This document shows, one piece after another, positions 1 to 10,745 of a DNA stretch of 64,000 nt. Origin of the DNA: Antedon bifida (taxonomy: Eukaryota > Echinodermata > Crinoidea > Comatulida > Antedonidae); the NCBI GenBank assembly GCA_963402885.1, contig OY727103.1, forward strand, positions 9,028,501-9,092,500, given 5' to 3'. The translations under genes were made by a program, and so were the position numbers. The first letter of the stretch is position 1, and every line of letters starts with the position of its first letter. The notes beneath the pieces are model-generated. The model did no database searches. It saw nothing but the letters and a program-made list of their open reading frames with translations, and was not told the origin of the DNA.

Positions 1-306
1 AATGTACATGTGTTTGTCATTAAGCTTGTGTTGGCACACGATATAATTATAATAATGAAGAATTATTCATACTGAAACTATAAGGGGATGGTTACGTTAC
101 CGCAGAAAATGTTAATATAGATAGCCATCACCGCACATAATTTTTCAATTTAATACGTTTGTATGGAATATACAATTACGGTAACGGTAATATCGATATT
201 ACGCCTGCCTATTAATTTTAGGGATAATGTCAAATGCAATGTACATCCTATTTACATACTTTAATAATACTACTTATATTAATAATTAACATATTGATAA
301 GCATAC

Positions 307-452
307 CCTATGCGTTATGTAGTAGTCCAATTGACCAGCGTAGTCCCATATGCTAGTTATTTCATTTGGAATATTCTCTGAATCATCACTTCCTATTTTA
401 CTTCTTATAAAATCTTCGAATTTGTTCCAGAGGCTCCGGTTTTCATTGCTAT
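307..452 (-). CDS. Roc GTPase exon with G3 motif (WDYAGQ)
   Basis: Internal exon of 146 nt on the minus strand. It is preceded by a T-rich tract and acceptor TGCAATAG and followed by donor GTATGC. The first two bases (AT) complete a codon begun by the exon at 990-1058, then 48 codons follow, ending in phase 0. The translation contains SLWNKFEDFI and then WDYAGQLDYYITHR. DxAGQ is the switch II/G3 motif of Ras-like and Roc/ROCO GTPases, and the aromatic run after it is typical of Roc domains. The remaining Roc motifs and any COR or other C-terminal domain would lie left of the window. The Roc assignment is family knowledge; splice sites and phase are read from sequence. Confidence 0.8.
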
Positions 453-989
453 CTATTGCAGGAAAAACAAAAACACATGTAAACAAAAGAATTTGATCAC
501 TTTCCAGTTTTTCAGGAATGCTTGTTTTCTTTAAATGTTAATTAGATATACATTTTTTTTTGGGAGGGGGGGGGGAGGAGGAATCATATTTGGTTGTAGA
601 CACCTACATACATGTTTCGAGAAGCATTACCCATCAGTGTGAATCTATTTTACCCTCTTTATATTATGTCAAGTTTTTTTTAAATACTATCCTATGATTT
701 ACTATTGCCAGTACTTTTCATTTGTATTTTTTTTTAATGTCATGTTTTTTAATTTTAATGTCACGTTTTTTTAATGTCATGATTTTAAATTGATATTAAT
801 CATGTGATTTTTTTTTATCTTTTGGTGATCCTAAATAAAACTTTTAAAGTTCACCATTTTTATACTACCGTCTAGGTTTTATTCCTTAATATCCAATCAT
901 TAATCTACAGTTTCGTTTATCATAATTGATAAATGAAAGGTGAATACATTCAAATGTTAACAAGCTTCCATTATTTTTGCTGTACATAC
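453..989. other. Intron: T- and G-rich, no gene
   Basis: Sequence between two Roc exons. It has a homopurine G tract near 562-580 (GGGAGGGGGGGGGGAGG) and T-rich stretches around 660-840 with repeated AATGTCATG-like words. No reading frame continues here and no element ends were recognised. Confidence 0.5.
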
Positions 990-1058
990 CCTGTTTTAAC
1001 TCTTTGTCAACTTTTTTTGCTAATGCATTTTCACGCATTTTCTTGGTTAGCTCAGAAT
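990..1058 (-). CDS. Small Roc GTPase exon, charged linker
   Basis: A 69-nt exon found by phase logic. The acceptor is TTTGTACAG and the donor GTATGT. It carries two bases, 22 codons and one base. The peptide begins SELTKKMREN and is strongly basic and charged. Incoming phase matches the exon at 1308-1405 (ends in G; G+AT = Asp), and outgoing phase matches the exon at 307-452 (G+AT = Asp). It would sit between the G2 and G3 motifs, a region of variable length in Roc proteins. No independent domain signature is visible, so support rests on splice-site and phase agreement. Confidence 0.65.
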
Positions 1059-1307
1059 CTGTACAAATAAACCAATTGGTAAAAAATGAAGATCGTATAC
1101 AAAGATGTTGTTTAAAGTTTATCAGAAAGACGGAGTTAATGTTAACATGTATCATGCCTATTACTACGTGATGTCAGTCATTTAAGCATTCACACAACGC
1201 GGTGTCTATTTCTGACACAGAGTTTATCAATGTTAAAGAAGTATAACTAAGGATGATAAAGGAAGCAACACAAATATTTACAGTTCGGTTAATCACATTA
1301 TCTTTAC

Positions 1308-1405
1308 CGTTTTCCTCTTTAATCTTCTTCCATTTACTCTCTCCAGTTGCTTTAAACACGGTAGCTGTAACTATACCATCCGTCGATGGTTCTTCGGGGT
1401 TGAAT
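1308..1405 (-). CDS. Roc GTPase exon with switch I/G2 region
   Basis: A 98-nt exon with acceptor ACAATAG and donor G|GTAAAG. The peptide begins FNPEEPSTDGIVTATVFK. The short Pro-Ser-Thr-x-Gly-Ile motif is the usual G2/switch I setting, with the Thr expected to contact Mg2+. The first base joins AG from the exon at 1631-1796 to make Arg, giving an uninterrupted G1-to-G2 reading. A second possible donor lies 26 nt downstream (ACT|GTAAAT), but only the GTAAAG donor keeps frame with the next two exons. Confidence 0.75.
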
Positions 1406-1630
1406 CTATTGTAAACATGTACGTTGAAGTTGAAATACTTTTAATCCATTACATTCAACATGCAAGTTTGACGAGGTGAAATTATCAAACTAGTTGATAC
1501 AAATCAATTTTAAAAAGCTAAAGAGGGAACCATTAGTCAACATAATATACGTATAAATTTACGTTGAAATAATTGATTAATCATATTAGCTTATGTTAAC
1601 ACATATTTGTATAAATTGTATTTGTTTTAC

Positions 1631-1796
1631 CTCTCTCTAAGCATGGACTTTACGCAGCTTGTCTTACCAGCACCTTCCTTCCCAAGAAACATACATCTTG
1701 AATTCACAACTGCAATTTTACCATCTTTCAATTCATCTTTATATATCTTAATAGCCTCTTTACCCATGGCAAATATTTCTGGAGGAACTAGCAGTT
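1631..1796 (-). CDS. Roc GTPase exon with P-loop (GKEGAGKTS)
   Basis: A 166-nt exon with acceptor ATAATCAG and donor GTAAAA: two bases, 54 codons, two bases. The peptide has LLVPPEIFAMGKEAIKIYK, then RCMFLGKEGAGKTSCVKSM. GxxGxGKTS is a Walker A/G1 motif after a hydrophobic beta strand, as in Roc domains that follow ankyrin or LRR repeats. The Lys and Thr that bind phosphate and Mg2+ are present. Upstream in the transcript is a short repeat-like exon (3165-3249) and then ankyrin exons, giving an ankyrin-Roc order. This resembles the ankyrin-Roc half of DAPK1-type proteins, but no kinase exon was seen. Confidence 0.85.
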
Positions 1797-1949
1797 CTGA
1801 TTATAAATAATTAAAAATACGCATAACATACATGTATCATTTCGGTTTTCGCATTCATGGTTGTATGTAAAATGTAATGTATGAATAAAATTTGTTTTTA
1901 AAATTCAAATGTGTATTGCTAACATCGAGAACATTTCGCTTTATAGTTT

Positions 1950-3139
1950 AATCAACTTTAATTTAGTTTACTTGGTTAAAAATGGCATGTTTCACAAAAA
2001 GTTACGAGCGCACACGCGTTTAAAAATTTGAAATGCAAAAAATCTATTTCTAATCATATTTCTACGCGTTTCATGTCATTTTAGGCATGTTTAAAATTCC
2101 CACGTGCGCCCAAATCGCGTGATTTATGTTTTTCCAGCCTTTTCTAGTAATTTTACCAACCTAAAAAAAAATTCGACTTAAAATCACGTCATACGAGCAC
2201 GTCGAATTGGACAATTTGCGCGCGTTTTTGATGAAAAAGTTCAAAAATTTGTCAAAATTATGCCTTTTTTAAATAGTCATAGATTCTGAACTAATTACAT
2301 ATTCTGGAAGTTGATAAGTTGTAGATATCGAATAATGAATCAATATGGCGAACAGGACATTGTGACGTCGTCGTATGGCCACTCGAATATAAAAATAATA
2401 TAGAATTGTTGTCTCTTTCGTCATAGCTCATCACATTTAATAGAGCGCATCTCCACATATCCGTATTCCATTTCCCCCCATATTTTTATATAATGTAGGT
2501 CAATCAATTATCTTTCGCATCTTTTACCATTTTAAAAATTGTGATGACGTCAGCATGTGCAAAAGCGGGAATAACTCTGGTCATTTATTTTCAACATTCC
2601 AATAAATTGCAATATGTTATAGCTCCTCAGAATGAAAAGTGATACTCATGATCAAAAGTTTTTCTGGAAGCAGTTGAATTGTAGATACGAATTCATGTAC
2701 AAATTATGCGCATCGGATAGTGTGACGTCATCATATGGCCAGTTGAATTATAAAAGTTGTATTTTCATATTTTGCGTCATAGTTCATGACATTTAAAAGT
2801 GCGCGCTTCCATATTCTACGTATCCAAATTTCTTCAACACGTTGATATGCTTTTTTGCTCAGATAATTTCCTTCCAAAGTTGCTATCTACGTGTTTCATT
2901 TTGATGACGCAATCATGTTAAACATTTCATCTATACTACACTGTATATAACATAGTGTATTTTGTAAATAATGCTATAATACCGTAATGATTTAGGTACA
3001 ATTCAGCACTGTAAACATATAACATAATTCATGTAATAGGATAGCATAATATTTGTCGACGTTTATATTGTTTAACGTATGTGGATGTTGCGTGTCCGCG
3101 AATAACCCGAACTCGTCAAAGTGACGAGTTCTAATCTAG
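1950..3139 (+). mobile_element. Non-autonomous Helitron-like element (3' end clear)
   Basis: The 3' end is a perfect short hairpin (AACTCGTCAAAGTGACGAGTT, 3109-3129) followed a few bases later by CTAG at 3136-3139 and a host T, the classical Helitron terminus. The internal sequence resembles the Helitron at 19940-22220 (shared words such as TACGAGCACGT, TGTGACGTC and ATGGCCA). The 5' end (A|TC) was not located, so the start is approximate. It lies in the intron between the exons at 3165 and 1631 and has no coding potential. Confidence 0.6.
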
Positions 3140-3164
3140 TTTTAATATAATATTTTTAACTTAC

Positions 3165-3249
3165 TGTCAAAATACTCTAAAATCATCATTTGTTTTGTTT
3201 GTTCTATCTGCGTATTTTCTTCTAAAAGAGATACTGCTGAATTTCCTTC
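3165..3249 (-). CDS. Last repeat exon before the Roc domain
   Basis: An 85-nt exon (28 codons plus one base) with acceptor GTTTATAG and donor A|GTAAGT. The peptide starts EGNSAVSLLEEN, a degenerate ankyrin-type opening (compare DGNTPLHEYM in the ankyrin exons), and ends in ILEYFD. It enters in phase 0 like every ankyrin exon here and leaves in phase 1, matching the P-loop exon. It therefore bridges the symmetric ankyrin exons to the Roc domain. Confidence 0.7.
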
Positions 3250-3660
3250 CTATAAACATAAAAGTAAATTAAATATGTAGGTCATTCGCGTACGAAAACA
3301 ATTTCAGCCCACTTTATTAATCATACACGTCAAATGTGGTATTTGCGCGATTTTGGTTATGGAGTGATTCCCATGATGATGTAGCCATCTGGGAAGCTAT
3401 TTTTAGTATAGCCATATAGTATGTGCGTTCGAATGTTTTCAAATTGTTTGATAATGATCGAATTGGTAAGTTTACTTACCTTTGTTTCTAAATAAGATGG
3501 AATTATAAACATTTGAGGCCAGTGTATTATGAAAGGATTATTAAACGTAAAAAACATCAGTACCATATTATTGGAATCTATTCAAAAATTAGTATTGTGT
3601 TAAGGAGATGTTGAGTGTTATGCAAGATGAAATAATATGAGATAGTTAGGTTGTAATTTA

Positions 3661-3880
3661 CCTCCGCTTAGGAGGTATATGTAATCGATCACGTGTGTTT
3701 GTTTGTTTGTTTGTTAACAGGACTACTCAAAAAGTAACAAGATCTTTACCAAAATAAATGTACAGATAGATATGTGGTCAAGGACCATTCCATTATATTG
3801 GAACCATTTGGGACATTGGTCGTAATTTTGGACCACTTTTTAATATACTTTTCAGATTTTAATATAAATAAAGTAACAAG
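3661..3880. repeat. Dispersed repeat with (GTTT)n tract
   Basis: Begins with a small inverted repeat (CCTCCGCTTAGGAGG), then GTTTGTTTGTTTGTTTGTTA and ACTACTCAAAAAGTAACAAG. This layout is familiar as a degenerate interspersed repeat in invertebrate genomes. No termini or coding sequence are visible. The rest of 3250-4200 looks like ordinary intron, with some similarity near 3530-3600 to 6510-6580. Confidence 0.4.
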
Positions 3881-4943
3881 TAAACTGAAATTGTACAAAC
3901 TTCATTTTTGTACAAGACGCAAGAGTTTTTTTTTGTGATTTGTAATTTTAAAACATAATTTGATTTAAGGTACACCTGTTGATGCGAGTAGTTTAAAAAA
4001 CCAATTTCTTTTCAAATTCACTTGTTTGATTTTCGCGTTGCTGTTCTATTGTTAGTCAACTGAAGCTATTGTTAATTGAAAGGCTTGTTACATAACCATT
4101 ACACCAAACGCGCATACACATGCTTTTAGTGAAATTAGCCTAAATCACAAACAGCATTAAGACACACACAAATATAAAAATATTTTTTTTTTTCCCGGAG
4201 AAATCTTGTGTAGGAGAATTTTACAGTAGGCGAAAGTATGCACTTTCGGAGTGGCTTTCTAGTTATAAGTAGTATTCGTACTGGAATAGAAACGTTTGAC
4301 AATTCCGCGGCGTGTTTGCTGGTCATAATTCATTCGTATCCTTATTGAATATTTTGATGCCATTGTAGTAAGTTACATCACACCAAAACATTACATTTTT
4401 AAATGGGGTAAAATAGATAAATAAACATAACTTCGCCGTAAATTTAATATAGAATGACAATCCTTCCAATTTGTAGCTCCGCGGGTGACATAATTACATC
4501 AATCACGTGACCAAACTAATTTTAGGCCTACGCCTTTTTTGACTTAAAAAAAGTAAAAAAGATATGATAAGCCCGATAATAATTAACTATCATTACCATA
4601 CACTGTATACTATTTAATTACTAAATTAAATTTAAACATAGTAAAAAATCCATTCCATACAAAATAACTGCTTCCTCAATCTGGTAATAACTCAGACAAT
4701 AATAAACTACGTCTCTTCAAAGGGAACTAATTCACGCAATAAAGTTATAGTATTTATAATTAATGTTAACAAAATGATTTTGTTTTTAACTGTATTTGCA
4801 ATTAAGTTTAAACTAACATTTAATGAAATGCATTTTTGTACTAGTATTGTGTACATGCATGGCGCATGGGCGACGTAGTCAATTTGCTAGAATTTGGATT
4901 ATATGTTTTTGAAGAAACAAAACAACTATCATTCAAATGACTA

Positions 4944-4971
4944 ATTATTCATGCTGTGTGGTGTTTCAGTC
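4944..4971 (-). pseudogene. Degenerate ankyrin exon remnant
   Basis: Only the acceptor half of an ankyrin exon survives: TTTATAG|GACTGAAACACCAC matches the usual ATAG|GACGGAAACACCCC. A substitution makes the second codon TGA. No donor half is recognisable. The same degenerate remnant recurs at 13772-13796 in the duplicated copy, so it decayed before the segmental duplication. Confidence 0.6.
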
Positions 4972-5487
4972 CTATAAAGAAAATATGATCATGGAGTTTA
5001 TACATACAGGTCATTGTAGCAAATAGTTATAGTTAGATTATGATAAACAATACACAAATAAAATAAAAGGTTTTGATGGTGCATATGTTGTGGACGAAGA
5101 CTGAATTATATCAATTGTCTGTGCATTCCTTTATTTTGAAATGTTAATGAAAGGTAAAGAAAAATACAAGAAAAGAAAAAAGAAATCATAATTGTGTAGT
5201 TTATGTGAACATTGTTTTTTGTCATTATTCTAAATTCAACAAATTTATAATGACATGTCCACATAAAACTATTTAAAAAATTAATAATTTCATTGCTCAA
5301 TATACCAATCTCACAATAATTGTAGGATCTTGTTAATTACTACTAAATAATTATTGCAGTAAGTAATTCTAAATAGCTCAATCAATTTTAAAATGATATG
5401 AAATCAAGTTGATAAGATGATATGTTGCGGTGCAGATCATACGTACGTTAGTTGAAATCATATAAATTATTTCTAGACCTATATTAC

Positions 5488-5592
5488 CTTATTAAGTGCT
5501 GTTATCGATGCACCTTGTTTCCGGAGATAGTCTACTACTTCTAATGTAGGTTTAATTGAACGCATGTATTCATGCAGCGGGGTGTTTCCGTC
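5488..5592 (-). CDS. Ankyrin-repeat exon (DGNTPLHEYM type)
   Basis: A 105-nt exon of 35 codons, phase 0 at both ends, with acceptor CTATAG and donor GTAATA. The peptide starts DGNTPLHEYMRS, continues VVDYLRKQGAS and ends LNK. The TPLH turn and the V-x-x-L..GA helices are the ankyrin signature, one complete repeat per exon. It is a protein-interaction module of the minus-strand ankyrin-Roc gene. Frame is intact. Confidence 0.85.
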
Positions 5593-5780
5593 CTATAGAG
5601 AAAAAAAATATTATACAAACAGTGTACTGCAGCAAATAAGTATAATTAGACGTTAGGTGTATTCACAAAGAAGTTGAAATAAAATGTTTTGCTTGTAAAT
5701 ATGATGTGAACGTAGACCGAATTATATCAATATTATCTGCGCATTCCCTTATTTTGCAATGATCTTTAGCCCATTATTAC

Positions 5781-5885
5781 CTTATTTAGTGCTGTTACGG
5801 ATGCACCTTGCTTCGTGAAATAGTCTACTACTTCTAAGTTAGGTTCATTTGCACGCATGTATTCATGCAGCGGGGTGTTTCCGTC
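5781..5885 (-). CDS. Ankyrin-repeat exon (DGNTPLHEYM type)
   Basis: A 105-nt phase-0 exon with acceptor TTGATAG and donor GTAATA. It encodes DGNTPLHEYMRANEP and then VVDYFTKQGASV, ending LNK. It is open throughout and closely related to 5488-5592 and 6368-6472. Introns between these three are short and mutually similar (CATACGTACGTTA and ACATGTCCACATAAAAC blocks), so the exons arose by tandem duplication of exon plus intron. Confidence 0.85.
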
Positions 5886-6367
5886 CTATCAAGAAATTAT
5901 AATCATGAAGCTTATACAAACAGTGTATTGCAGCAAATGATTATAGTTAGATGATGATAAACATTACACAAAGAAATTGAAATAAAACGTTTTTCTTGTG
6001 CATATCCTGTGAACGTACACCGATTTTTATCAATTGTCTCTTATATTGTAGTTTTACAGAATCATAAAAGAAATCATAATCGTGTAGTTTATGCATACAG
6101 GTTAACGTGAACATTGCTTTCTGTCATGATTCTAAATTCAGCTCTTTTATAATGACATGTCCACATAAAACATAGTCAATATACCAATCTCACAATAACT
6201 GTAGGATCTTGTTTAATTACTACTAAATAATTATTGCAGCAAGTAATTCTAAATAGCTCAATCAATTGTAATTTGATATGAAATAAAGTGGATAAAATAT
6301 ATTTGCGGTGCAGATCATACGTACGTTATAGGTTTAATCATATAACTTATTTCTAGACTTATATCAC

Positions 6368-6472
6368 CTTATTTTGTGCTGTTATTGAAGCACCTTGTTT
6401 CCTGAGATAGTTTACTACTTCTAAGGAAGGTTTATTTGAACTCATGTATTCATGCAGCGGGGTGTTTCCGTC
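6368..6472 (-). CDS. Ankyrin-repeat exon (DGNTPLHEYM type)
   Basis: A 105-nt phase-0 exon with acceptor CTATAG and donor GTGATA. It encodes DGNTPLHEYMSSNKP and VVNYLRKQGAS, ending AQNK. The frame is open and the ankyrin helices are intact. The donor GTGATA is a slightly weaker variant of the GTAATA seen in its neighbours. Confidence 0.83.
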
Positions 6473-6769
6473 CTATAGAGAACAAAAAAATATTATGACG
6501 AAGTTTATTATTAAACGTAAAAAATAACAGTAGCACATACCATGAATATATTGGAATCTATTCGAAAATTAGTATTGTGACATGTCCACATAAAACATAG
6601 TCAATATACCAATCTCACAATAACATTTTATAATGACATGTCCACATAAAACATAGTTAAATTGATAATTCATTCAATAAATTATCGCTATCCCTATTAC
6701 CTTATGCTATGTGATATGAAGATGTAATATTACATAATAATGAAGACGTACGTAAGGCAGCACTTAGTG

Positions 6770-7084
6770 GAACACTGTGGCGCAGTGGATAGAGCATTGG
6801 ACTTGCAATCAAAAGGTTGCCGGTTCAAGCCTGCCCAGGTCACTGCGGTGTTAAGTCCTTGAGCAAGATTCTTTATCCACATTGTTCCTCCCCACCCAGG
6901 TGATAGAAATGGGTACCGGTATGTTAAAAGTACTGGGAAGGTAAATCAGACTCGTTTGTGTGGGAGGAGTGGCGTACCCCCGCAAACATACACACTTAGT
7001 AGAGCCTGGCCCAAACGCTAAGGAAATGGAGATGGGCACCGAGGCCGTTAGCATTAGCTTAGGTTTCGACTTTACTACTTTACT
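6770..7084 (+). mobile_element. tRNA-derived SINE, copy 1
   Basis: The head reads TGGCGCAGTGG (a perfect pol III A box), then an anticodon-arm-like CTTGCAA (apparent anticodon TGC), then GGTTCAAGCC (B box). The tRNA-unrelated body ends near GTTTCGACTTTACTACTTTA. It is flanked by imperfect repeats of TACGTAAGGCAC. Paralogous introns at about 8618 and 16995 carry the same flanks without the SINE. The body translates into a spurious short frame, so no protein is called. Confidence 0.85.
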
Positions 7085-7254
7085 TACGTAGGGCACCTTT
7101 CTCTCAGGTTCATTATAAATCATACGTACTTATTTTATACAATAAAACAATAAATTAAACAAACGATGCGGATAATTAAAAAAATATATATTTTCATTTC
7201 TTATTTAGAGATTTAATCTCGGTACCACGAACGTTAGTGGTGTCCAACTGTATT

Positions 7255-7350
7255 TGCTTGCTGTAACCACTCTTGTGCAGGTATAGAGTTATGAACAACA
7301 CTAGTGATCTTGGGTGTGTTTGAGTCCCACCCGATAATTACACAATGTTA
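7255..7350 (+). repeat. Degenerate tRNA-Thr-like SINE relic
   Basis: GGTATAGAGTTATGAACAAC, then CTAGTGATCTTGGG, then TTTGAGTCCCACCCGA align with the tRNA-Thr-like sequence at 30374-30446 (GGTATGAACGCC, CTAGTGATCTGG, GGTTCGAGTCCCACCCGAG). Further relics lie near 9080-9150, 15800-15870 and 17190-17260, one per duplicated sub-module. They therefore predate the module duplications and are decayed. Confidence 0.55.
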
Positions 7351-7387
7351 GATCAAGGGAATGTATGCCCACTCTTATGTACTTTAC

Positions 7388-7498
7388 CTTATTCTGTAAT
7401 GTTGGAGATACACCAATTTTAATGAGATTAGTCACTATTCCTAACGTAGGTTTAACATATCTACCACTTAGATGTATATGTAGAGCATTGCTTCCATC
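7388..7498 (-). CDS. Ankyrin-repeat exon (NALHIHLSGRY type)
   Basis: A 111-nt, 37-codon phase-0 exon with acceptor TTTTAG and donor GTAAAG. It encodes DGSNALHIHLSGRY, then a P-T-L-G-I-V helix, and ends TLQNK. The ALH turn and the following helices fit an ankyrin repeat with two extra residues. Four intact copies exist (7388, 9194, 15909, 17301) plus one truncated copy at 18097. Confidence 0.78.
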
Positions 7499-7743
7499 CT
7501 AAAAAAAATAAAAAATGTTATATTTTTAATTAATAGATATTTTTAAATCAAATTAATCGAAAGTCGCTAAAATGTATTATTTATACCAAGAGAAGTTGCA
7601 TCATGTTAATAATAATCAACATAATATAGTACAATACCTTCTTACATTTGAAGGTAAAAAACGAAGAAAAAATAATAATTATCATTAAGCATACTATTAC
7701 CAGTATGCCATACTATTGCAATTTAAAATTGTTTTCAAATTAC

Positions 7744-7848
7744 CTCTTTTGGTAATGTTGGTGATTCTCCATTGGTTATCAGACAGTACAATATCTCTAA
7801 TTTAACATCATCACGCTCCAGGTAAATATTTATCGGTGTGTATCCATT
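7744..7848 (-). CDS. Ankyrin-repeat exon (NGYTPINIYLERDD type)
   Basis: A 105-nt phase-0 exon with acceptor TTCACAG and donor GTAATT. It encodes NGYTPINIYLERDDVK, then LEILYCLITNGESP, ending PKE. TPIN replaces the usual TPLH, but spacing and helices are ankyrin-like. It always lies about 250-350 nt from the IHLSGRY-type exon, so the two were duplicated as a pair. Confidence 0.78.
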
Positions 7849-9193
7849 CTGTGAATAAATCATCCAAAAAACATCAAATATAATGATTCTTATTCTTATT
7901 GTTAGACACAACTGATAACATGATTCGTTGTTGTTGTTTTGTGGCTGATGCAACATGAATAATATTATAAGACATATTGTGTTCACAAACACTTCAGATA
8001 CAGGAATACTCATACTTTTTACTTATACAATTATAAGGAATGGCAGAACGTATGTTTGTTTAATATTTGTTGCTCATTCATCAATACTGTATTACAAATA
8101 CATATAATAAAATGACAGGATGAGAGCAAGATGATAACTCTATAAGCTCTAGAGCTTGTTTTCATAAGGACTCCCGACATAAAAAAACAACATACACCAA
8201 CAATCTTAATTAACTAGCAAATCCTAATTAAATCATAAGTTGCAAAGCAGAAGATGTGTTTAAGTGTATATTTGAATTGATTATGGTTTCCAATGTCCTT
8301 TAAACTGTTATGTGACACATATTTCGTAAGGAACCAACTTTCTCACGTGTGTTGATCATTTAAAAAAGATGGACGCTTACAAGAGGTGGTGGTTCTGTGG
8401 TGGTCACTAAATTAATTAAAGGGGTAGTGGTCGCTTAAGAGAGGTGATGGTCCTTTAAAAAGATGATATCTAACAAGAAGTAAAGTCAATATATCTTAAT
8501 TGATCAGTGTTATTTCCATCTTATTTATTTTTTTTTATCTAGTATTAAATTATCTCTATCCCTATTACCTCATGCTATGTGATATGAAGATATATTATTA
8601 CATAATATTGAAGACGTACGTAAGGCACTTTTCTCTCAAGTTCATTATAAATCACACGTACTTATTTTATACAGTAACAAATTAAATTAAACAAACGATG
8701 CGGATAATTTAAAAAATATATATTTTCATTTCCTATTTAGAGATTTAATCTCGGTACCACGAACGTTAGAGGTGTCCAACTGTATTTGCTTGCTGTAACC
8801 ACTCTTGTGCAGGTATAGAGTTATGAACAACACCACACTGTTTTGCTATGTCGAAACCGCCTTTATAAAGATATATTATTGTATAAAAATGAAGACGTAC
8901 GTAAACCACTTTTTTCTCAAGTTCATTACAAATCACTAGTATTTATTTTATACAATAAAAATAAAACGATGCCGATAATTAAAAAAATATATTTTTTTAT
9001 TTCCCATTTAGAGATTTAATATCGGTACCACGAATGTTAGAGGTGTCCAACTGTATTTGCTTGTTGTAACCACTCCGATGCAGGTATAGAGTTATGAACA
9101 CAACACTCGTGATCTGAGGTGTATTTGAGTCCCACCCGATAATTACACAATGTTAGATCACGGGAATATAATTCCCACTCTTATGTACTTTAC

Positions 9194-9304
9194 CTTATTC
9201 TGTAATGTTGGAGATACACCAAGATTAATGAGATTAGTCACTATTTCTAACGTAGGTTTAACATATCTACCACTTAGATGTATATGTAGAGCATTGCTTC
9301 CTTC
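9194..9304 (-). CDS. Ankyrin-repeat exon (NALHIHLSGRY type)
   Basis: A 111-nt phase-0 exon with acceptor TTTTAG and donor GTAAAG. It encodes EGSNALHIHLSGRY and a C-terminal half like 7388-7498. It is open and belongs to the second sub-module of copy 1. Confidence 0.78.
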
Positions 9305-9547
9305 CTAAAAAAATAAAAAATGTTATGTTTATAATAAATAAATATTTTTAAATCAAATTAATCGAAAGTCGCTAAATGTATTATTTATACCAAGAGAAGT
9401 TGCATCATGTTAATAATAATTAACATATGGGTATAGTATACCTTCTTACATTTGAAGGTAAAAAACGAAGCAAAAATAATAATTATCATTAAGCATACTA
9501 TTACCAGTATGCTATACTATTGCAGTTTACATTTTTTGTCAAATTAC

Positions 9548-9652
9548 CTCTTTTGGTAATGTGGGTGATACACCATTGGTTATCAGACAGAACAATATCT
9601 CTAATTTAACATCATCACGCTCCAGATAAATAGTTATCGGTGTGTATCCATT
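9548..9652 (-). CDS. Ankyrin-repeat exon (NGYTPINIYLERDD type)
   Basis: A 105-nt phase-0 exon with acceptor TTCACAG and donor GTAATT. It encodes NGYTPITIYLERDDVK and LEILFCLITNGVSP, ending PKE. It is open and paired with 9194-9304. Confidence 0.78.
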
Positions 9653-10040
9653 CTGTGAAGAAATCATACACATCAAATATAAAGATTCTTATAAATGATA
9701 CTGTTAGACACAACTGATAACATGATTGGTTGTTGTTGTTTTGTGGCTGATGCAACATGAATATTATAAGACATTATTGTGTTTACAAAACACTTCAGAT
9801 ACAGGAATACTCATACTTTTTACTTATACAATTATAAGGAATGGCAGAACGTTTGCTTGTTTTATATTTGTTGCTCATTCACCAATACTGTATTACAAAT
9901 ACATATAATAAAATGGCAGGATGAGAGCAAGATGATAACTCTATAATCTCTAGAGCTTGTTTCAATAAGTACTCCCGATATAAAAAAAAACAATATACAT
10001 CAACAGTCTTAATTAACAAGCAAATCCTAATTAAATCAAT

Positions 10041-10168
10041 CAATCAATCAATCAATCAAAAAGACATTTATTTTCCTCCATAGCAATACAATACAAAATA
10101 ATAAACAGAAATGGTAAGGTATATTAAAAATGAAATAGATGATTGTAGGATATACAAAAGAAAAGTGC
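10041..10168 (-). mobile_element. 5'-truncated retroelement tail with (ATCA)n
   Basis: Inserted into a sequence that is continuous in the paralogous intron at 8221-8260 (AATTAAATCATAAGTTGCAA). In minus orientation it ends in AATAAATGTCTTTTTGATTG and repeated TGAT units, like the microsatellite tails of some non-LTR elements. About 128 nt, no coding sequence. Confidence 0.6.
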
Positions 10169-10544
10169 AATGCAGAAGATGTATTTAAGTGTATATTTGA
10201 ATTGATTATGGTTTCCAATGTCCTTTAAACTATTATGTGACACATAATAAATATCGTAAGAAACCACCTTTATTACGTGTGGTGATTCTTTAAAAGAGAT
10301 GGACGCTTGCAAGTGGTGGTCACTAAATTAAATAAAGGGGTAGTGGTCGCTTAAGAGAGGTGATGGTCCTTTAAAAAGATGATATCTAACAAGAAGTAAA
10401 GTCAATATATTTTAATTGATCTGTGTTATTTCCATCATATTTATTTTTTTTATCTAATATATAAAATATTTACAAAAGCCAGAAAAAGTCTGATGAAATG
10501 ATTGTTTTACAAAGACGTATTAAAGTATAAAAATGGATATTGAA

Positions 10545-10745
10545 TTATATCTGGTAATTTTTCTAACTAATACCTTAAGAAACACAATTCAGAACAAAAT
10601 CTTCTTGTATTAAAAATGACTGTAAATACACCAGGATATTTAAGAACCACATGCTTTAAGTACCTTGGATTGTATACTATCAGGAGTTGGTGCCTTGGAA
10701 TGTTTTAACTTTCGGAATAATTCAAAGACGTCTTGTTCATTAGTT
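10545..10745 (-). pseudogene. Non-LTR reverse transcriptase fragment
   Basis: Minus-strand translation gives DVFELFRKLKHSKAPTPDSI, then VLKAC and, after a stop and frameshift, GVFTVIFN. This matches the start of CR1/Jockey-type RT domains (L-x-x-L-K-x-x-K-A-x-G-P-D, then VLK.CA). Only the N-terminal part of RT remains, and it is interrupted. It lies in a region without ankyrin exons (10.4-13.0 kb). Confidence 0.6.

Larger units (their letters stand above)
4205..10420. repeat. Segmental duplication, copy 1
   Basis: Corresponds in order to 13035-18090. GAGAATTTTACAGTAGGCG occurs at 4214 and 13041, and similarity continues through ankyrin exons, introns and a shared SINE, with indels. Within each copy a sub-module (exons of the IHLSGRY and YLERDD types plus introns) is itself repeated: 7130-8480 and 8590-10420 here, 15640-16920 and 16930-18070 in the other copy. 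Confidence 0.8.

Noticed and set aside
3357-3566. Additional exon with donor ACAAAG|GTAAGT near 3480
   Set aside because: No acceptor or ankyrin-like peptide fits, and adding it is not needed for phase between 5488 and 3249.
10037-10060. CRISPR-like short repeats (ATCA)n
   Set aside because: A simple microsatellite tail of a retroelement with no spacers. The genome is eukaryotic.
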